Assembly: GCA_930633525.1 (NCBI GenBank) | Contig: CAKNFP010000001.1 | Coordinates: 186,001-250,000 of the forward strand | Length of the DNA stretch: 64,000 bases | Direction of reading: 5' to 3' | DNA from: Hyphomicrobiales bacterium | Lineage (GTDB): Bacteria; Pseudomonadota; Alphaproteobacteria; Rhizobiales; Beijerinckiaceae | In this document: piece after piece, positions 1 through 8,363 of the stretch | How positions within the stretch are numbered: the stretch's first letter is position 1 | Layout: each line of letters begins with the position of its first letter | Made by a program: the position numbers and the translations under genes | Notes under the pieces: generated by a model | Databases searched by the model: none | What the model was told of the DNA's origin: nothing | The model's input: only the letters and a program-made list of their open reading frames with translations

Positions 1-2
1 TC

Positions 3-1166
3 GGGCATTTCGGGCGCGGGCCGATACGGGCGGCTTGGCTCTGCTTCGTGTTTCCGGCGTTGGTGCTGAATTACTTCGGGCAAGGCGCGATGGTGCTGAG
101 CAACCCCGCTGCTGCCGACAACCCGTTCTATCGCATGGTGCCGGAACCGCTCCTGGTTCCCTTCATCTGTATGGCAACGCTGGCGACGATCATCGCCAGC
201 CAGGCCGTGATCACCGGGGCGTTCTCGCTGACGCGCCAGGCCATCCAGCTCGGCTTGCTGCCACGCATGCTGATCCGCTTCACCTCGGCGTCGCATTCCG
301 GACAATTCTATATCCCGCGCGTCAATTCACTGCTTCTGATCGGCGTGCTGCTCCTCGTCGTTATGTTCGGCACGTCGAGCGCCTTGTCCCATGCCTATGG
401 CATCTCCGTGTTCGGAGCGATGGTCGTGGACGGCATCCTGGCCATCATCTTCATCTGGAAGGGGTGGCGCTGGGCGTTCATGGCCGCCTTCGCCCTGATG
501 GCGCCCTTCCTGACGATCGACCTCGCCTTCCTCTCCGCCAATCTGCTGAAACTGTTCTCGGGCGGTTTCGTGCCGCTGATGATGGCGGCCGTGCTCATTC
601 TCATCATGTGGACATGGGTGAGGGGCAGCGCGATCCTCTTCGCCAAGACCCGCAAGACCGATGTGCCGCTGACCGAGCTTATCACCATGCTGGAGAAGAG
701 CCCTCCGCATCGGGTCAGGGGGACGGCGGTCTTCTTGACGAGCGATCCGGACACGGCACCCTCGAGCTTGCTGCACAACCTGAAGCACAACAAGGTTCTG
801 CACGAGAAGAACGTGGTCCTGACGGTCCGCACGTCTGATACGCCCCGCGTCAGCAATGCCGAGCGGGTGACCATGGAGCGCGTGACGGACAGCTTCTGGC
901 GGATCGAGATGAAATTCGGCTATATGGAAATGCCGAACGTGCCCCGTGGTCTTGCGATCCTGCGCAAGCTCGGTTTCAAGTTCGACATCATGTCGACGTC
1001 GTTCTTCCTGTCGCGCCGCTCCATCCGGCCCGCCGCCCAGTCCGGCATGCCCCTGTGGCAGGACAAGCTCTTCATCGCGCTGGCGCGCAACGCCAGCGAC
1101 GCGACGGACTTCTTCCAGATTCCGACCGGCCGGGTCGTCGAGGTCGGCACCCAGGTTTCGGTTTGA
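3..1166 (+). CDS. kup: KUP-family potassium uptake protein, 5' truncated by the window edge
   Basis: The frame is open from base 3, so the gene starts to the left of the window. The visible part opens with [20 protein letters not shown] and a following LNYFGQGA, a block highly typical of KUP/HAK K+-H+ symporters. Several hydrophobic helices follow, then a soluble C-terminal domain of about 150 residues ending VGTQVSV. It imports potassium across the inner membrane. It ends head-on against the prenyl synthase gene with adjacent stop codons (1164-1166 and 1167-1169). Family assignment is firm; the exact paralogue is not decidable. Confidence 0.93.
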   Translation, partial: GHFGRGPIRAAWLCFVFPALVLNYFGQGAMVLSNPAAADNPFYRMVPEPLLVPFICMATLATIIASQAVITGAFSLTRQAIQLGLLPRMLIRFTSASHSGQFYIPRVNSLLLIGVLLLVVMFGTSSALSHAYGISVFGAMVVDGILAIIFIWKGWRWAFMAAFALMAPFLTIDLAFLSANLLKLFSGGFVPLMMAAVLILIMWTWVRGSAILFAKTRKTDVPLTELITMLEKSPPHRVRGTAVFLTSDPDTAPSSLLHNLKHNKVLHEKNVVLTVRTSDTPRVSNAERVTMERVTDSFWRIEMKFGYMEMPNVPRGLAILRKLGFKFDIMSTSFFLSRRSIRPAAQSGMPLWQDKLFIALARNASDATDFFQIPTGRVVEVGTQVSV

Positions 1167-2096
1167 TCAGGTCCGCCGCTGGGCGGTGAAACGCGCCGCG
1201 TCGCGCAGGATGTCCGCTTGCGGGCCGAAGCCGGACAGCGCCGCAATCGCCTCCGCGGCGATGGCGTCCCGCTCGGCGCGCGCGGCCGGCAGCCCCAGCA
1301 TGTCCACCAGGGTTCCCTTGCCCTTGTCGGCATCCTTGGCCGTGCGCTTGCCCATCGCCACCTCGTCGGCCTCCCGATCGAGCACGTCGTCGGCGATCTG
1401 GAAAGCGGCGCCGAGCGCCTTGCCGTAGGCCGCCAGGGCGCGCCGCTCGTCGGCCGTCGCCTGACCGAGAATGGCGCCGGCCTCGACGGAGAAGGCGAGC
1501 AGCGCACCGGTCTTCATGGCCTGCAAGGTGCGGATGCCGGCCTCACCGGGCGGGGCATCGCCGTAGCGTCCCTCTGCCGTGAGGTCGAGGATCTGCCCGC
1601 CAACCATCCCGCCGAGGCCTGCGGCGCGCGCCAGTCCACGCACGAGCTCAAGATGGGCCTGCACGTCATCGGACGCATGCGGTGTCGCGGCGAGTTCAAA
1701 TGCCAGTGTCAGCAGGGCGTCACCCGCGAGAATGGCGGTCGCTTCGTCGAAGGCGACATGCACGGTCGGGCGGCCGCGCCTGAGGTCGTCATCATCCATG
1801 GCGGGCAGGTCGTCATGGACCAGCGAATAGCAGTGCAGCACTTCCACCGCGCAGGCTGCGTTCATTGCATGGTCCATGTCACGTCCGAGAAGCCGGGCGG
1901 ACTCGATGACAAGGAACGGGCGCAGCCGTTTGCCGCCGCCAAGCACGGCATGTCGCATCGCGGCGAGCAGCCTTTCGGGGCGAGCGATCTCACCGTCGCG
2001 AGGCTCAGGGGCGAGAAGGCCGGCGAGAGCATTCTCCACGGCCGCAGCGACCTGCGTCAGGCGATCCGCGAATGCGACGTGGCTGTCCTGCTGCAA
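1167..2096 (-). CDS. ispA: Polyprenyl (farnesyl/geranylgeranyl) diphosphate synthase
   Basis: A 309-residue class I trans-prenyltransferase. The first Asp-rich motif HDDLPAMDDDD lies near residues 94-104 and has the 4-residue spacing of bacterial FPP/GGPP synthases. The second, DDVLD, is at about 236-240. GGGKRLRP near residue 53 and GGQILDL near residue 167 are further family motifs. It condenses isopentenyl diphosphate with allylic diphosphates to feed quinone, hopanoid and undecaprenyl synthesis in the cytosol. No dxs or xseB neighbour is present, so chain length (C15 versus C20) is inferred only. It is transcribed away from mtgA. Confidence 0.9.
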   Translation of the reverse strand: MQQDSHVAFADRLTQVAAAVENALAGLLAPEPRDGEIARPERLLAAMRHAVLGGGKRLRPFLVIESARLLGRDMDHAMNAACAVEVLHCYSLVHDDLPAMDDDDLRRGRPTVHVAFDEATAILAGDALLTLAFELAATPHASDDVQAHLELVRGLARAAGLGGMVGGQILDLTAEGRYGDAPPGEAGIRTLQAMKTGALLAFSVEAGAILGQATADERRALAAYGKALGAAFQIADDVLDREADEVAMGKRTAKDADKGKGTLVDMLGLPAARAERDAIAAEAIAALSGFGPQADILRDAARFTAQRRT

Positions 2097-2260
2097 GCCC
2101 TGCTCCCTTGCGTGTCCTGCTTCCGCATGGCCGTCCTTCGCATGCCTGACGGAATTTTGCAGCCCCCTACATCAGTTCAGTCTGTTTTTCCGCAGCCTGT
2201 GTGGGCTAAGCTGCGATGACGATCGTATCGTCCGACGGCGGCGTACGCGATTGGGGGTGC

Positions 2261-2300
2261 TTGGCGCTGATCACAAATAACTGGCGCAGATCACAAATAA
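2261..2300. repeat. 20-bp tandem direct repeat upstream of mtgA
   Basis: Two immediately adjacent 20-bp units (2261-2280 and 2281-2300) are identical at 18 of 20 positions; both end GATCACAAATAA. They lie in the ispA-mtgA divergent intergenic region, just before the mtgA ribosome-binding site (GGAGG at 2303). The position suits a transcription-factor operator, but no regulator can be assigned. Confidence 0.8.
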
Positions 2301-2323
2301 TCGGAGGGGGTGCGCGCTTGCAT

Positions 2324-3058
2324 ATGCAGAAGGCAGCGACGTCGGATGGAGCGGAGGCTGCCACGAGCCCGACGAAAACACGCAGGTCCAGGCGTCGCTT
2401 CCCCATTCGTCGTATGGTTTGGCGCATTCTCTTCATCCTCCTGGCGCTGCCCGTCGTCATCGCGCTGCTGTATCGCTTCGTTCCTCCGGTTTCGACGCTG
2501 ATGATCGGGCGGTGGTTCGCCATGGCTCCCGTCGATCGGCAATGGGTGCCGCTCGAGAGCATATCGCCGGAGCTTGTCAGGGCTGTCATCGCCGCGGAGG
2601 ACGCGCGTTTCTGCAGCCATGGCGGTGTGGACTGGGTGGCGTTGAACGACGTTCTCGACGGCGCGGGGGATGACGGACCGGCGCGCGGTGCGTCCACCAT
2701 CACCATGCAGACCGTCAAGAACGTTTTCCTCTGGCCCGGGCGCTCCTACATCCGCAAGGGGCTCGAAATTCCGCTGTCGCTGATGGTCGATGTGGTGTGG
2801 GGAAAGCCGCGCACAATGGAGGTCTATCTCAACGTCGCCGAGTGGGGCGAGGGGATCTTTGGGGCCGAGGCGGCAGCACGGCGCTATTTCGGCAAGGGGG
2901 CAAGGCAGTTGACGCGCCGCGAGGCGGCCCTGCTTACGGCCGCTCTTCCGAACCCGCTTCAACGTGATGCCCGGCGACCAACTCGCTACATGTCCGTCTA
3001 TGCCGGCCGTATCAGCGCGCGCATGCCCGCCGCGACGATTGGCTGCACGGGGGTCTGA
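2324..3058 (+). CDS. mtgA: Monofunctional biosynthetic peptidoglycan transglycosylase
   Basis: A GT51 glycosyltransferase that polymerises lipid II into glycan strands at the outer face of the inner membrane. It has a basic N-terminus, one membrane anchor (RILFILLALPVVIALLY), then the GT51 motifs AAEDARFCSHGGVDW with the catalytic Glu, GASTITMQTVKN and FLWPGRSYIRKGLE. The length, 244 residues, is usual for MtgA. The start at ATG 2324 follows the GGAGGGGG stretch at 2303-2310; a TTG at 2318 in the same frame has slightly better spacing and is possible. An upstream in-frame ATG at 2216 would read through the tandem repeat and lacks support. There is no transpeptidase domain. Confidence 0.92.
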   Translation: MQKAATSDGAEAATSPTKTRRSRRRFPIRRMVWRILFILLALPVVIALLYRFVPPVSTLMIGRWFAMAPVDRQWVPLESISPELVRAVIAAEDARFCSHGGVDWVALNDVLDGAGDDGPARGASTITMQTVKNVFLWPGRSYIRKGLEIPLSLMVDVVWGKPRTMEVYLNVAEWGEGIFGAEAAARRYFGKGARQLTRREAALLTAALPNPLQRDARRPTRYMSVYAGRISARMPAATIGCTGV

Positions 3059-3280
3059 TACACCCTCGATCCGTCCTTTCTGTCCGGCCGATCAGGCCAA
3101 TCCGGTGTCCGGTATGCCGGGCATGCGGGCTTTTCGTGCCGTCTTGGAGCGTTAAATCTGTCATGGGGGCTAGCCAGCGCGCGGCAGGCCCTGTATAAGC
3201 CCGCATCCTTCTAATTGCTGGATGATCCGGGAGCCTGCAGCCGCTCGCGCTTATCCACGGCTCATCGCGCGGAGTTTGTC

Positions 3281-3466
3281 ATGGCCGTTCCGAAAAGAAA
3301 AACATCGCCATCGAAGCGTGGCATGCGCCGGTCCGCCGACGCGCTGAAGAAGCCGACCTATATCGAGGACAAGGATTCGGGTGAGCTTCGTCGTCCGCAC
3401 CACGTCGACCTCAAGACGGGCATGTATCGTGGACGTCAGGTGCTGAAGCCTCGCGCCGAAGCCTGA
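3281..3466 (+). CDS. rpmF: 50S ribosomal protein L32
   Basis: A 61-residue protein beginning [18 protein letters not shown], the signature N-terminus of L32, followed by the alphaproteobacterial tail with [19 protein letters not shown]. It is a component of the large ribosomal subunit. Start ATG 3281 is preceded by GGAG at 3271. The zinc-binding cysteines seen in some L32 proteins are absent, as is normal in this lineage. It is followed by a clear intrinsic terminator. In related genomes rpmF often sits beside mtgA, as here. Confidence 0.97.
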   Translation: MAVPKRKTSPSKRGMRRSADALKKPTYIEDKDSGELRRPHHVDLKTGMYRGRQVLKPRAEA

Positions 3467-3492
3467 TTCCGGTAGCGATCAGCTTCGTCTGT

Positions 3493-3520
3493 AAAGGCCC
3501 GGCTCTGCCGGGCTTTTTTG
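3493..3520 (+). terminator. Intrinsic terminator after rpmF
   Basis: Inverted repeat GCCCGGC (3497-3503) and GCCGGGC (3507-3513) with a 3-nt loop is followed directly by six T residues, and A residues precede the stem. This is a textbook Rho-independent terminator 30 bp after the rpmF stop. Confidence 0.93.
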
Positions 3521-3762
3521 CTTATGGGGTATGCGCAATCTGCGGCACCGATTCATCAGCGTGCAACCCTCTCCGGATGCTCGCTGTAGTAGATTGTGTA
3601 AATTTGACGGCAACCTTTTCATTTCTTGACGTTTCATTAACCAATTCCAAACAGCATGCGCTATAGTGACCCTGAACGAAGGGTACGGAAAGCGCGAACC
3701 GGCGCGGCCGTTCCCAAGATCGAAATGAGTGGCCTGTCGCAGGGCTTCCAAGGCGGATCGGA

Positions 3763-5136
3763 ATGGCGCAGAAGGCGCAAATGAGGGATCTGCAGTCGGA
3801 GTGCCCGCCAGATGCGGGGGCTGCCGGCGTCATGACGAATTGGGCTCATCTCGTTGAAGCCTTGGCTTCCGGCATGAGCGAGGCCGTTCGTAGTGGCGTT
3901 TCTTTCACTCTCCTTGTTCTGGCGCTCGACAATCTCGATGATTTGAACGGTGAGTTCGGCTGCGATGCGGCTGATGAAGCGCTGAACATCGTTGCGGGGC
4001 GCATCGGCAAGGTTGCCCGTCGCCGTGACCAGATTATCCGTCATGCCAGCAATCGATTCGCGGTGTTGCTACGCGGCTGCCCCGTGGCGCAAGTGCGTGG
4101 CATCGCCGAGCGCATGGCGCGGGCGGTGGAGGCCACTCCCGCCACGACAAGGCGGGGTGCGGTCCAGCTCAGGGTACGCATGGGCGCGGTGCAGGTTCCT
4201 GATCAGGGCTGCAGCGTGGAGGCGCTGCTACGCCATGCCCGTGATGCCTTACGGTCGGCCAAGCACCGGTCCGCTGATCTCGCGCTTGTAACCCAGGCCA
4301 TGGCGGATGAAGAAACGGCGGCGCCTGCGGTCCTTAACGCAGCGGAGCTCGGTACGCTGGTCGATCCTGTCCGGCTGCTCAATGAGCAGCAGGTCATGCT
4401 CGCGGGCCAGCCTGTGGTCTCCGCGAAGACGCATGAGGTCGCTTTCCACGAGGCCCTTGTACGCATCAGGCTTGCCGACGGCACCATCATGGGCGCGGCC
4501 GAAGCGGTCCCGCTCGCCGAGCGCCATGGGGTCATTCCTCTGTTTGACTATCGCGTTCTGCAATTGGCGGTGAACCATCTCATCAAGGCACCGACCGAGC
4601 GGCTCGCGATCAATATTTCACCGCTGACGCTGCGAACCAACGATACCTGGGCGGCTTTCACGGCTCATCTCGGCGCCAATCCATCCGTCGCCCAGCGCCT
4701 TATCGTTGAGCTCACCGAGACTGCGGCGATCGATGACCCGCACATCGTGCAGGGGCGCCTCGCCACCCTGAAGCTTCTCGGGGTGACCATCGCGATTGAT
4801 GATTTCGGCTCCGGGCACACGTCGTTCAGACATCTCAGGAGCTTTCCCGTCGACATTCTCAAGATCGATGGCAGCTTCGTGTGCAATCTCTCCCGGTCAC
4901 GGGAAGACCGCTTCTTCACGCGGACACTGGTGGAACTCGCCCAGCACCTCGGCATCGCCACCGTCGCGGAATGGGTCGAGGATCGGGAAACGGCATCTAT
5001 TCTGGCCGATTGGGGCGTGACCTATCTGCAGGGCGACTACATCGGCGCCGCCACCTTGTGGGACGAAGGGCCGCAGCTCCCCACTACCCGCCGCAACCGC
5101 GTCCTGCCGCCGCTCGTCGATCTGCGGGCAAGCTAG
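3763..5136 (+). CDS. GGDEF-EAL protein with degenerate GGDEF and intact EAL domain
   Basis: A 457-residue cytoplasmic protein without membrane segments. A GGDEF-like domain occupies about residues 25-175, but the signature loop reads ASNRF instead of GG(D/E)EF, so cyclase activity is not expected. The EAL domain (about 205-445) keeps the metal and catalytic positions known for the family: FHEALVR, INISPL, VELTETA, IDDFGSG, LKIDGSF, the Glu in AEWVE and the Gln in LQGDY. It is therefore probably a c-di-GMP phosphodiesterase, perhaps regulated by the GGDEF-like part. An alternative in-frame ATG lies at 3832. It converges with phaR. Confidence 0.88.
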   Translation: MAQKAQMRDLQSECPPDAGAAGVMTNWAHLVEALASGMSEAVRSGVSFTLLVLALDNLDDLNGEFGCDAADEALNIVAGRIGKVARRRDQIIRHASNRFAVLLRGCPVAQVRGIAERMARAVEATPATTRRGAVQLRVRMGAVQVPDQGCSVEALLRHARDALRSAKHRSADLALVTQAMADEETAAPAVLNAAELGTLVDPVRLLNEQQVMLAGQPVVSAKTHEVAFHEALVRIRLADGTIMGAAEAVPLAERHGVIPLFDYRVLQLAVNHLIKAPTERLAINISPLTLRTNDTWAAFTAHLGANPSVAQRLIVELTETAAIDDPHIVQGRLATLKLLGVTIAIDDFGSGHTSFRHLRSFPVDILKIDGSFVCNLSRSREDRFFTRTLVELAQHLGIATVAEWVEDRETASILADWGVTYLQGDYIGAATLWDEGPQLPTTRRNRVLPPLVDLRAS

Positions 5137-5229
5137 ATCCCCACTCCAGCGCGTCCCGGTATCCGGAAGGCGCGTTGCGAATTGATGACGAGCGATCGCG
5201 ACCGTCAGGACCCGTTCCTGCCCGGGAAA

Positions 5230-5275
5230 GGCCCGGTACCTCCATCCAGACAAAGCGGACGGACTCTACCGGGCC
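5230..5275. terminator. Inverted repeat between convergent GGDEF-EAL gene and phaR
   Basis: GGCCCGGTA (5230-5238) pairs perfectly with TACCGGGCC (5267-5275) across a 28-nt spacer. Its location between two converging genes suggests a bidirectional terminator, although no T-tract follows. Confidence 0.5.
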
Positions 5276-5288
5276 GAGGATTCTCTGA

Positions 5289-5879
5289 TCAGTCCTTGCC
5301 CATCCGATCAAGCCTCGCCTGCATTTCCGACACCTGGCGCCTTAGCTCGCCGAGGTCTTCCTCGTCGGTCGCCGTTTTGGGCACAGGCGCGGCGCTTGAT
5401 GGGGCGAGCTGAGTCCCGGACCCGCCCGAAAAGGGGGTGAAGAGACGCAGCGCCTCACTGAACATGGTCATATTGGCGCGGACCTGCTCCTCCATCGCCT
5501 GGAAGGCCGCGGCTGGCCCAAAAGTCTGGCTCATCGTTTCCCGCAGCTTCTGCTGGTCCCGCGTCAGGTTATCGATTGAAAATTCGAGATAGCGCGGCAC
5601 GAGCGCCTGCATGCTGTCGCCATAGAAGCGAATGAGCTGTCGGAGGAAAGCAACGGGAAGAAGGTGTTCCCCGTGCTTGTTCTCTTCCTCGAAGATAATC
5701 TGGGTCAATACGGAGCGGGTGATATCCTCGCTCGTTTTCGCATCATAGACGACGAAATCTTCACCGGTCCTGACCATGGTGGCCAGATCTTCCAACGTCA
5801 CATAGGTGCTGCTGCCCGTGTGGTAGAGGCGTCGATTAGCGTATTTCTTGATAACGACCGGCTTGGTTTCACTCGCCAT
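5289..5879 (-). CDS. phaR: Polyhydroxyalkanoate synthesis repressor PhaR
   Basis: A 196-residue protein. The N-terminal PHB/PHA accumulation regulator DNA-binding domain (residues about 8-68) contains IKKYANRRLYHTGSSTYVTL. The central PHB_acc region contains LLPVAFLRQLIRFYGDSMQ. The C-terminal tail is low-complexity with a short helix (ELRRQVSEMQARLDRM). In known systems PhaR binds PHB granules and represses phasin and PHA genes. It is divergent from phaA across a 283-bp intergenic region, the usual arrangement, which supports the call. Full-length and unremarkable. Confidence 0.95.
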   Translation of the reverse strand: MASETKPVVIKKYANRRLYHTGSSTYVTLEDLATMVRTGEDFVVYDAKTSEDITRSVLTQIIFEEENKHGEHLLPVAFLRQLIRFYGDSMQALVPRYLEFSIDNLTRDQQKLRETMSQTFGPAAAFQAMEEQVRANMTMFSEALRLFTPFSGGSGTQLAPSSAAPVPKTATDEEDLGELRRQVSEMQARLDRMGKD

Positions 5880-6162
5880 GGCTGCCTTTGTCCGATTCCC
5901 ATCAACCCCAGCTACAACGGCTGTACCCTTAGCCTTATCGGCCTGCTTAAGCCTCTTGTGCGCTGCAGCTCCACCCAGGGGAAGGATATGACGTTATATG
6001 GGTATCGGAAACTCATTTGTTTGCGATGCACACTGAGAGCATAAGTCCATGGTGTGAACCTGATATGCTTGACGCCTATCAAATGCGCCAGCCAAATAGC
6101 ATCTATAAGAGAAGAGCACTGCGACGCCTCACGGGGATCGCGGACAGAACAGGAGACTGAGG
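5880..6162. promoter_or_regulatory. Divergent phaR-phaA intergenic control region
   Basis: No gene is seen in these 283 bases. The region must hold promoters for both phaR and phaA. CTGCAG within a TGC-rich stretch near 5961-5972 and TTTGCGATGCA near 6018-6028 resemble the TGC-rich sites reported for PhaR, but this is weak pattern matching. A TTGACG hexamer at 6069-6074 lacks a well-spaced -10 box. Confidence 0.4.
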
Positions 6163-7341
6163 ATGGCCTCGGACGATATCGTCATTGTTGCAGCGGCACG
6201 CACGCCCGTCGGTTCGTTTAACGGAGCCTTCGCGTCGGTGCCGGCCCACGTGCTGGGCGCCACCGCGATCACCGCCGCGCTCGGCAAGGCCGGCGTTGCC
6301 GCCGGCGAGGTCGATGAAGTGATTCTTGGCCAGGTTCTTTCAGCGGGCGAGGGCCAGAACCCGGCTCGCCAGGCGGCCATGAAGGCCGGCATCCCCGTTG
6401 AGAAAACCGCCTGGGGTCTCAATCAGGTTTGCGGGTCAGGCCTGCGCGCGGTTGCGCTCGGGCTGCAGCAGATCGCCAATGGCGATGCGGATATCATCGT
6501 CGCCGGCGGCCAGGAATCAATGAGCCTGTCGCCCCACGCCGCGCATATGCGCGCCGGCACCAAGTTCGGTGACATCCAGTTCGTCGACACGATGATCAAG
6601 GATGGCCTGTGGGATGCCTTCCATGGCTACCACATGGGCGTGACCGCCGAGAACGTGGCGACGAAATGGCAGATTTCCCGCGAGGAGCAGGATGTCTTCG
6701 CGGTCGCCTCGCAGAACAAGGCCGAGGCCGCGAAGAAGGCGGGCCGCTTCAAGGATGAGATCGCGCCGGTCACCATTGCCTCGCGCAAGGGCGACATCAT
6801 CGTCGACACGGACGAATATATCCGCGACGGGGCCACGCTTGAGGCTATGGCCAAGCTGCGCCCGGCCTTCTCCAAGGAGGGTACGGTCACGGCCGCCAAT
6901 GCGTCTGGTCTGAACGACGGCGCAGCGGCCCTTGTGCTGATGAGCGCCGCAGCCGCCGAGAAGCGCGGCTTGAAGCCCCTGGCACGGATTGCGTCATGGG
7001 CCACTGCGGGTGTCGAGCCGGCGATCATGGGCTCCGGGCCCATTCCGGCGGCGCGCAAGGCCTTGGCCAAGGCGGGCTGGAAGGTGGAGGACCTTGATCT
7101 TATCGAGGCGAATGAAGCCTTCGCGGCACAAGCCATCGCGGTCAATCGGGATCTCGGCTGGGATACGGGCAAGGTCAATGTCAACGGCGGCGCCATCGCC
7201 ATCGGTCATCCGATCGGCGCGTCCGGCGCGCGCATCCTGACCACGCTGCTGCATGAACTCGTCCGGCGCGATGCCAAAAAGGGCCTGGCTACGCTCTGCA
7301 TCGGCGGCGGCATGGGGATTGCTTTGACCGTGGAGCGATAA
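6163..7341 (+). CDS. phaA: Acetyl-CoA acetyltransferase (beta-ketothiolase)
   Basis: A 392-residue biosynthetic thiolase that condenses two acetyl-CoA to acetoacetyl-CoA, the first step of polyhydroxybutyrate synthesis. Catalytic residues are visible: nucleophile Cys90 in LNQVCGSG, His349 in GHPIGASG and Cys379 in CIGGGMG, plus NEAFAAQA. The ATG at 6163 follows AGGAGACTGAGG. Length matches PhaA/AtoB. It is followed by phaB after a 130-bp gap that contains a strong hairpin, with phaR upstream in reverse. Context favours the PHB role over ketone degradation. Confidence 0.95.
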   Translation: MASDDIVIVAAARTPVGSFNGAFASVPAHVLGATAITAALGKAGVAAGEVDEVILGQVLSAGEGQNPARQAAMKAGIPVEKTAWGLNQVCGSGLRAVALGLQQIANGDADIIVAGGQESMSLSPHAAHMRAGTKFGDIQFVDTMIKDGLWDAFHGYHMGVTAENVATKWQISREEQDVFAVASQNKAEAAKKAGRFKDEIAPVTIASRKGDIIVDTDEYIRDGATLEAMAKLRPAFSKEGTVTAANASGLNDGAAALVLMSAAAAEKRGLKPLARIASWATAGVEPAIMGSGPIPAARKALAKAGWKVEDLDLIEANEAFAAQAIAVNRDLGWDTGKVNVNGGAIAIGHPIGASGARILTTLLHELVRRDAKKGLATLCIGGGMGIALTVER

Positions 7342-7388
7342 GCTCGGGTTTCCGGCTCTAACGCCCGTCCCCGGGCTGTCCTGCAGTT

Positions 7389-7420
7389 TGCCTGGCGTCG
7401 GCCACTCATGACGCCAGGCA
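7389..7420. terminator. Perfect 11-bp hairpin between phaA and phaB
   Basis: TGCCTGGCGTC (7389-7399) and GACGCCAGGCA (7410-7420) form a perfect 11-bp stem with a 10-nt loop. No T-run follows, so it may act as a partial terminator or as an mRNA 3'-end stabiliser separating phaA from phaB transcript levels. Confidence 0.6.
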
Positions 7421-7474
7421 TGGTGAGTATGTCTGACAGTTGGCGTTCAGAAGAATCTAATGTGGGAGGTACTC

Positions 7475-8203
7475 ATGTCCAAGGTAGCGGTGGTCACAGG
7501 CGGCACACGTGGGATTGGTGCGGCCATTTCCAAGGCGCTCCACGCTGAAGGGTACGGCGTGGCTGCGACCTTCGCCGGAAATGAGCAGGCTGCGAGTGCC
7601 TTCACGGCCGAGACCGGCATCAAGGCCTATAAGTGGGACGCGGGTGATCCCGAGGCTTGCGCGGCCGGGCTCAACCGCGTCGCCGAGGATCTCGGCCCGG
7701 TCGACATCCTGGTGAACAACGCCGGCATCACCCGGGACGGCATGTTCCACCGCATGAGCTACGAGCAGTGGTCGGCGGTGATCCATGCCAATCTGAACAG
7801 CATGTTCTGCATGACCAAGCCTGTGATCGAAGGCATGCGGTCACGCGGATTTGGCCGTATCATCAATATTTCGTCGATCAACGGCCAGAAGGGACAGGTC
7901 GGTCAGGTGAACTATTCGGCCGCGAAGGCCGGTATCATCGGCTTCACCAAGGCCCTCGCGCTTGAGAACGCCCCGAAGGGCGTCACGGTCAACTGCATTT
8001 GCCCAGGCTACATTGACACCGACATGGTGGCGGCGGTCCCGGCCGAAACCCTTGCCAAGATAGTCGCGGGCATTCCTGCTGGGCGGCTTGGCAAGGCGGA
8101 GGAAATCGCCGCTGCCGTCGCGTTCCTCGCGTCGGACAAGGCCGCCTTCATGACCGGCTCGGTGCTGACCATCAACGGTGCCCAATATATAGCCAACGGC
8201 TGA
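7475..8203 (+). CDS. phaB: Acetoacetyl-CoA reductase (NADPH, SDR family)
   Basis: A 242-residue short-chain dehydrogenase that reduces acetoacetyl-CoA to (R)-3-hydroxybutyryl-CoA for PHB synthesis. The nucleotide-binding motif is VTGGTRGIG near residue 7. The catalytic triad is Ser134 in NISSINGQ and Tyr147/Lys151 in YSAAK. PhaB-type features GQKGQVGQ and CICPGYIDTDMV are present. Start ATG 7475 is preceded by GGGAGGT; an in-frame ATG at 7460 lies before this ribosome-binding site and is rejected. It directly follows phaA. The PHA synthase phaC is not in the window. Confidence 0.95.
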   Translation: MSKVAVVTGGTRGIGAAISKALHAEGYGVAATFAGNEQAASAFTAETGIKAYKWDAGDPEACAAGLNRVAEDLGPVDILVNNAGITRDGMFHRMSYEQWSAVIHANLNSMFCMTKPVIEGMRSRGFGRIINISSINGQKGQVGQVNYSAAKAGIIGFTKALALENAPKGVTVNCICPGYIDTDMVAAVPAETLAKIVAGIPAGRLGKAEEIAAAVAFLASDKAAFMTGSVLTINGAQYIANG

Positions 8204-8225
8204 TCCTTGATGCACAAGCCACGCT

Positions 8226-8275
8226 AGAGCATCGTGCGCAAAAGTGTGGGCGGTTTTGCGCGGCGATGATTCTCT
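8226..8275. repeat. Imperfect palindromic intergenic element
   Basis: AGAGCATCGTGCGCAAAA at the left pairs imperfectly with TTTTGCGCGGCGATGATTCTCT at the right. This composition, with AAAAGTG in the centre, resembles palindromic intergenic elements dispersed through genomes of Hyphomicrobiales. It lies downstream of phaB and next to a second inverted repeat. Confidence 0.65.
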
Positions 8276-8286
8276 ATCTCATTGAA

Positions 8287-8338
8287 TCTGGAGCATTTTG
8301 TTCTCTGCCAGATCCATCTGGCAGAAAAATGCTCCAGA
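8287..8338. repeat. Long two-segment inverted repeat upstream of the EamA gene
   Basis: TCTGGAGCATTTT (8287-8299) is complementary to AAAATGCTCCAGA (8326-8338), and inside them TCTGCCAGAT (8304-8313) is complementary to ATCTGGCAGA (8316-8325). Together they give 23 base pairs with a 4-nt bulge and a 2-nt loop. It ends 25 bp before the EamA start codon and may serve as terminator for phaB or as a dispersed repeat. Confidence 0.75.
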
Positions 8339-8363
8339 CACAGGGATCGCTGGGGTGGCAGGC

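Noticed and set aside
5664-6044. A 126-residue plus-strand frame crossing phaR and the phaR-phaA gap
   Set aside because: Most of it is antisense to phaR and the rest is control region; no family features.
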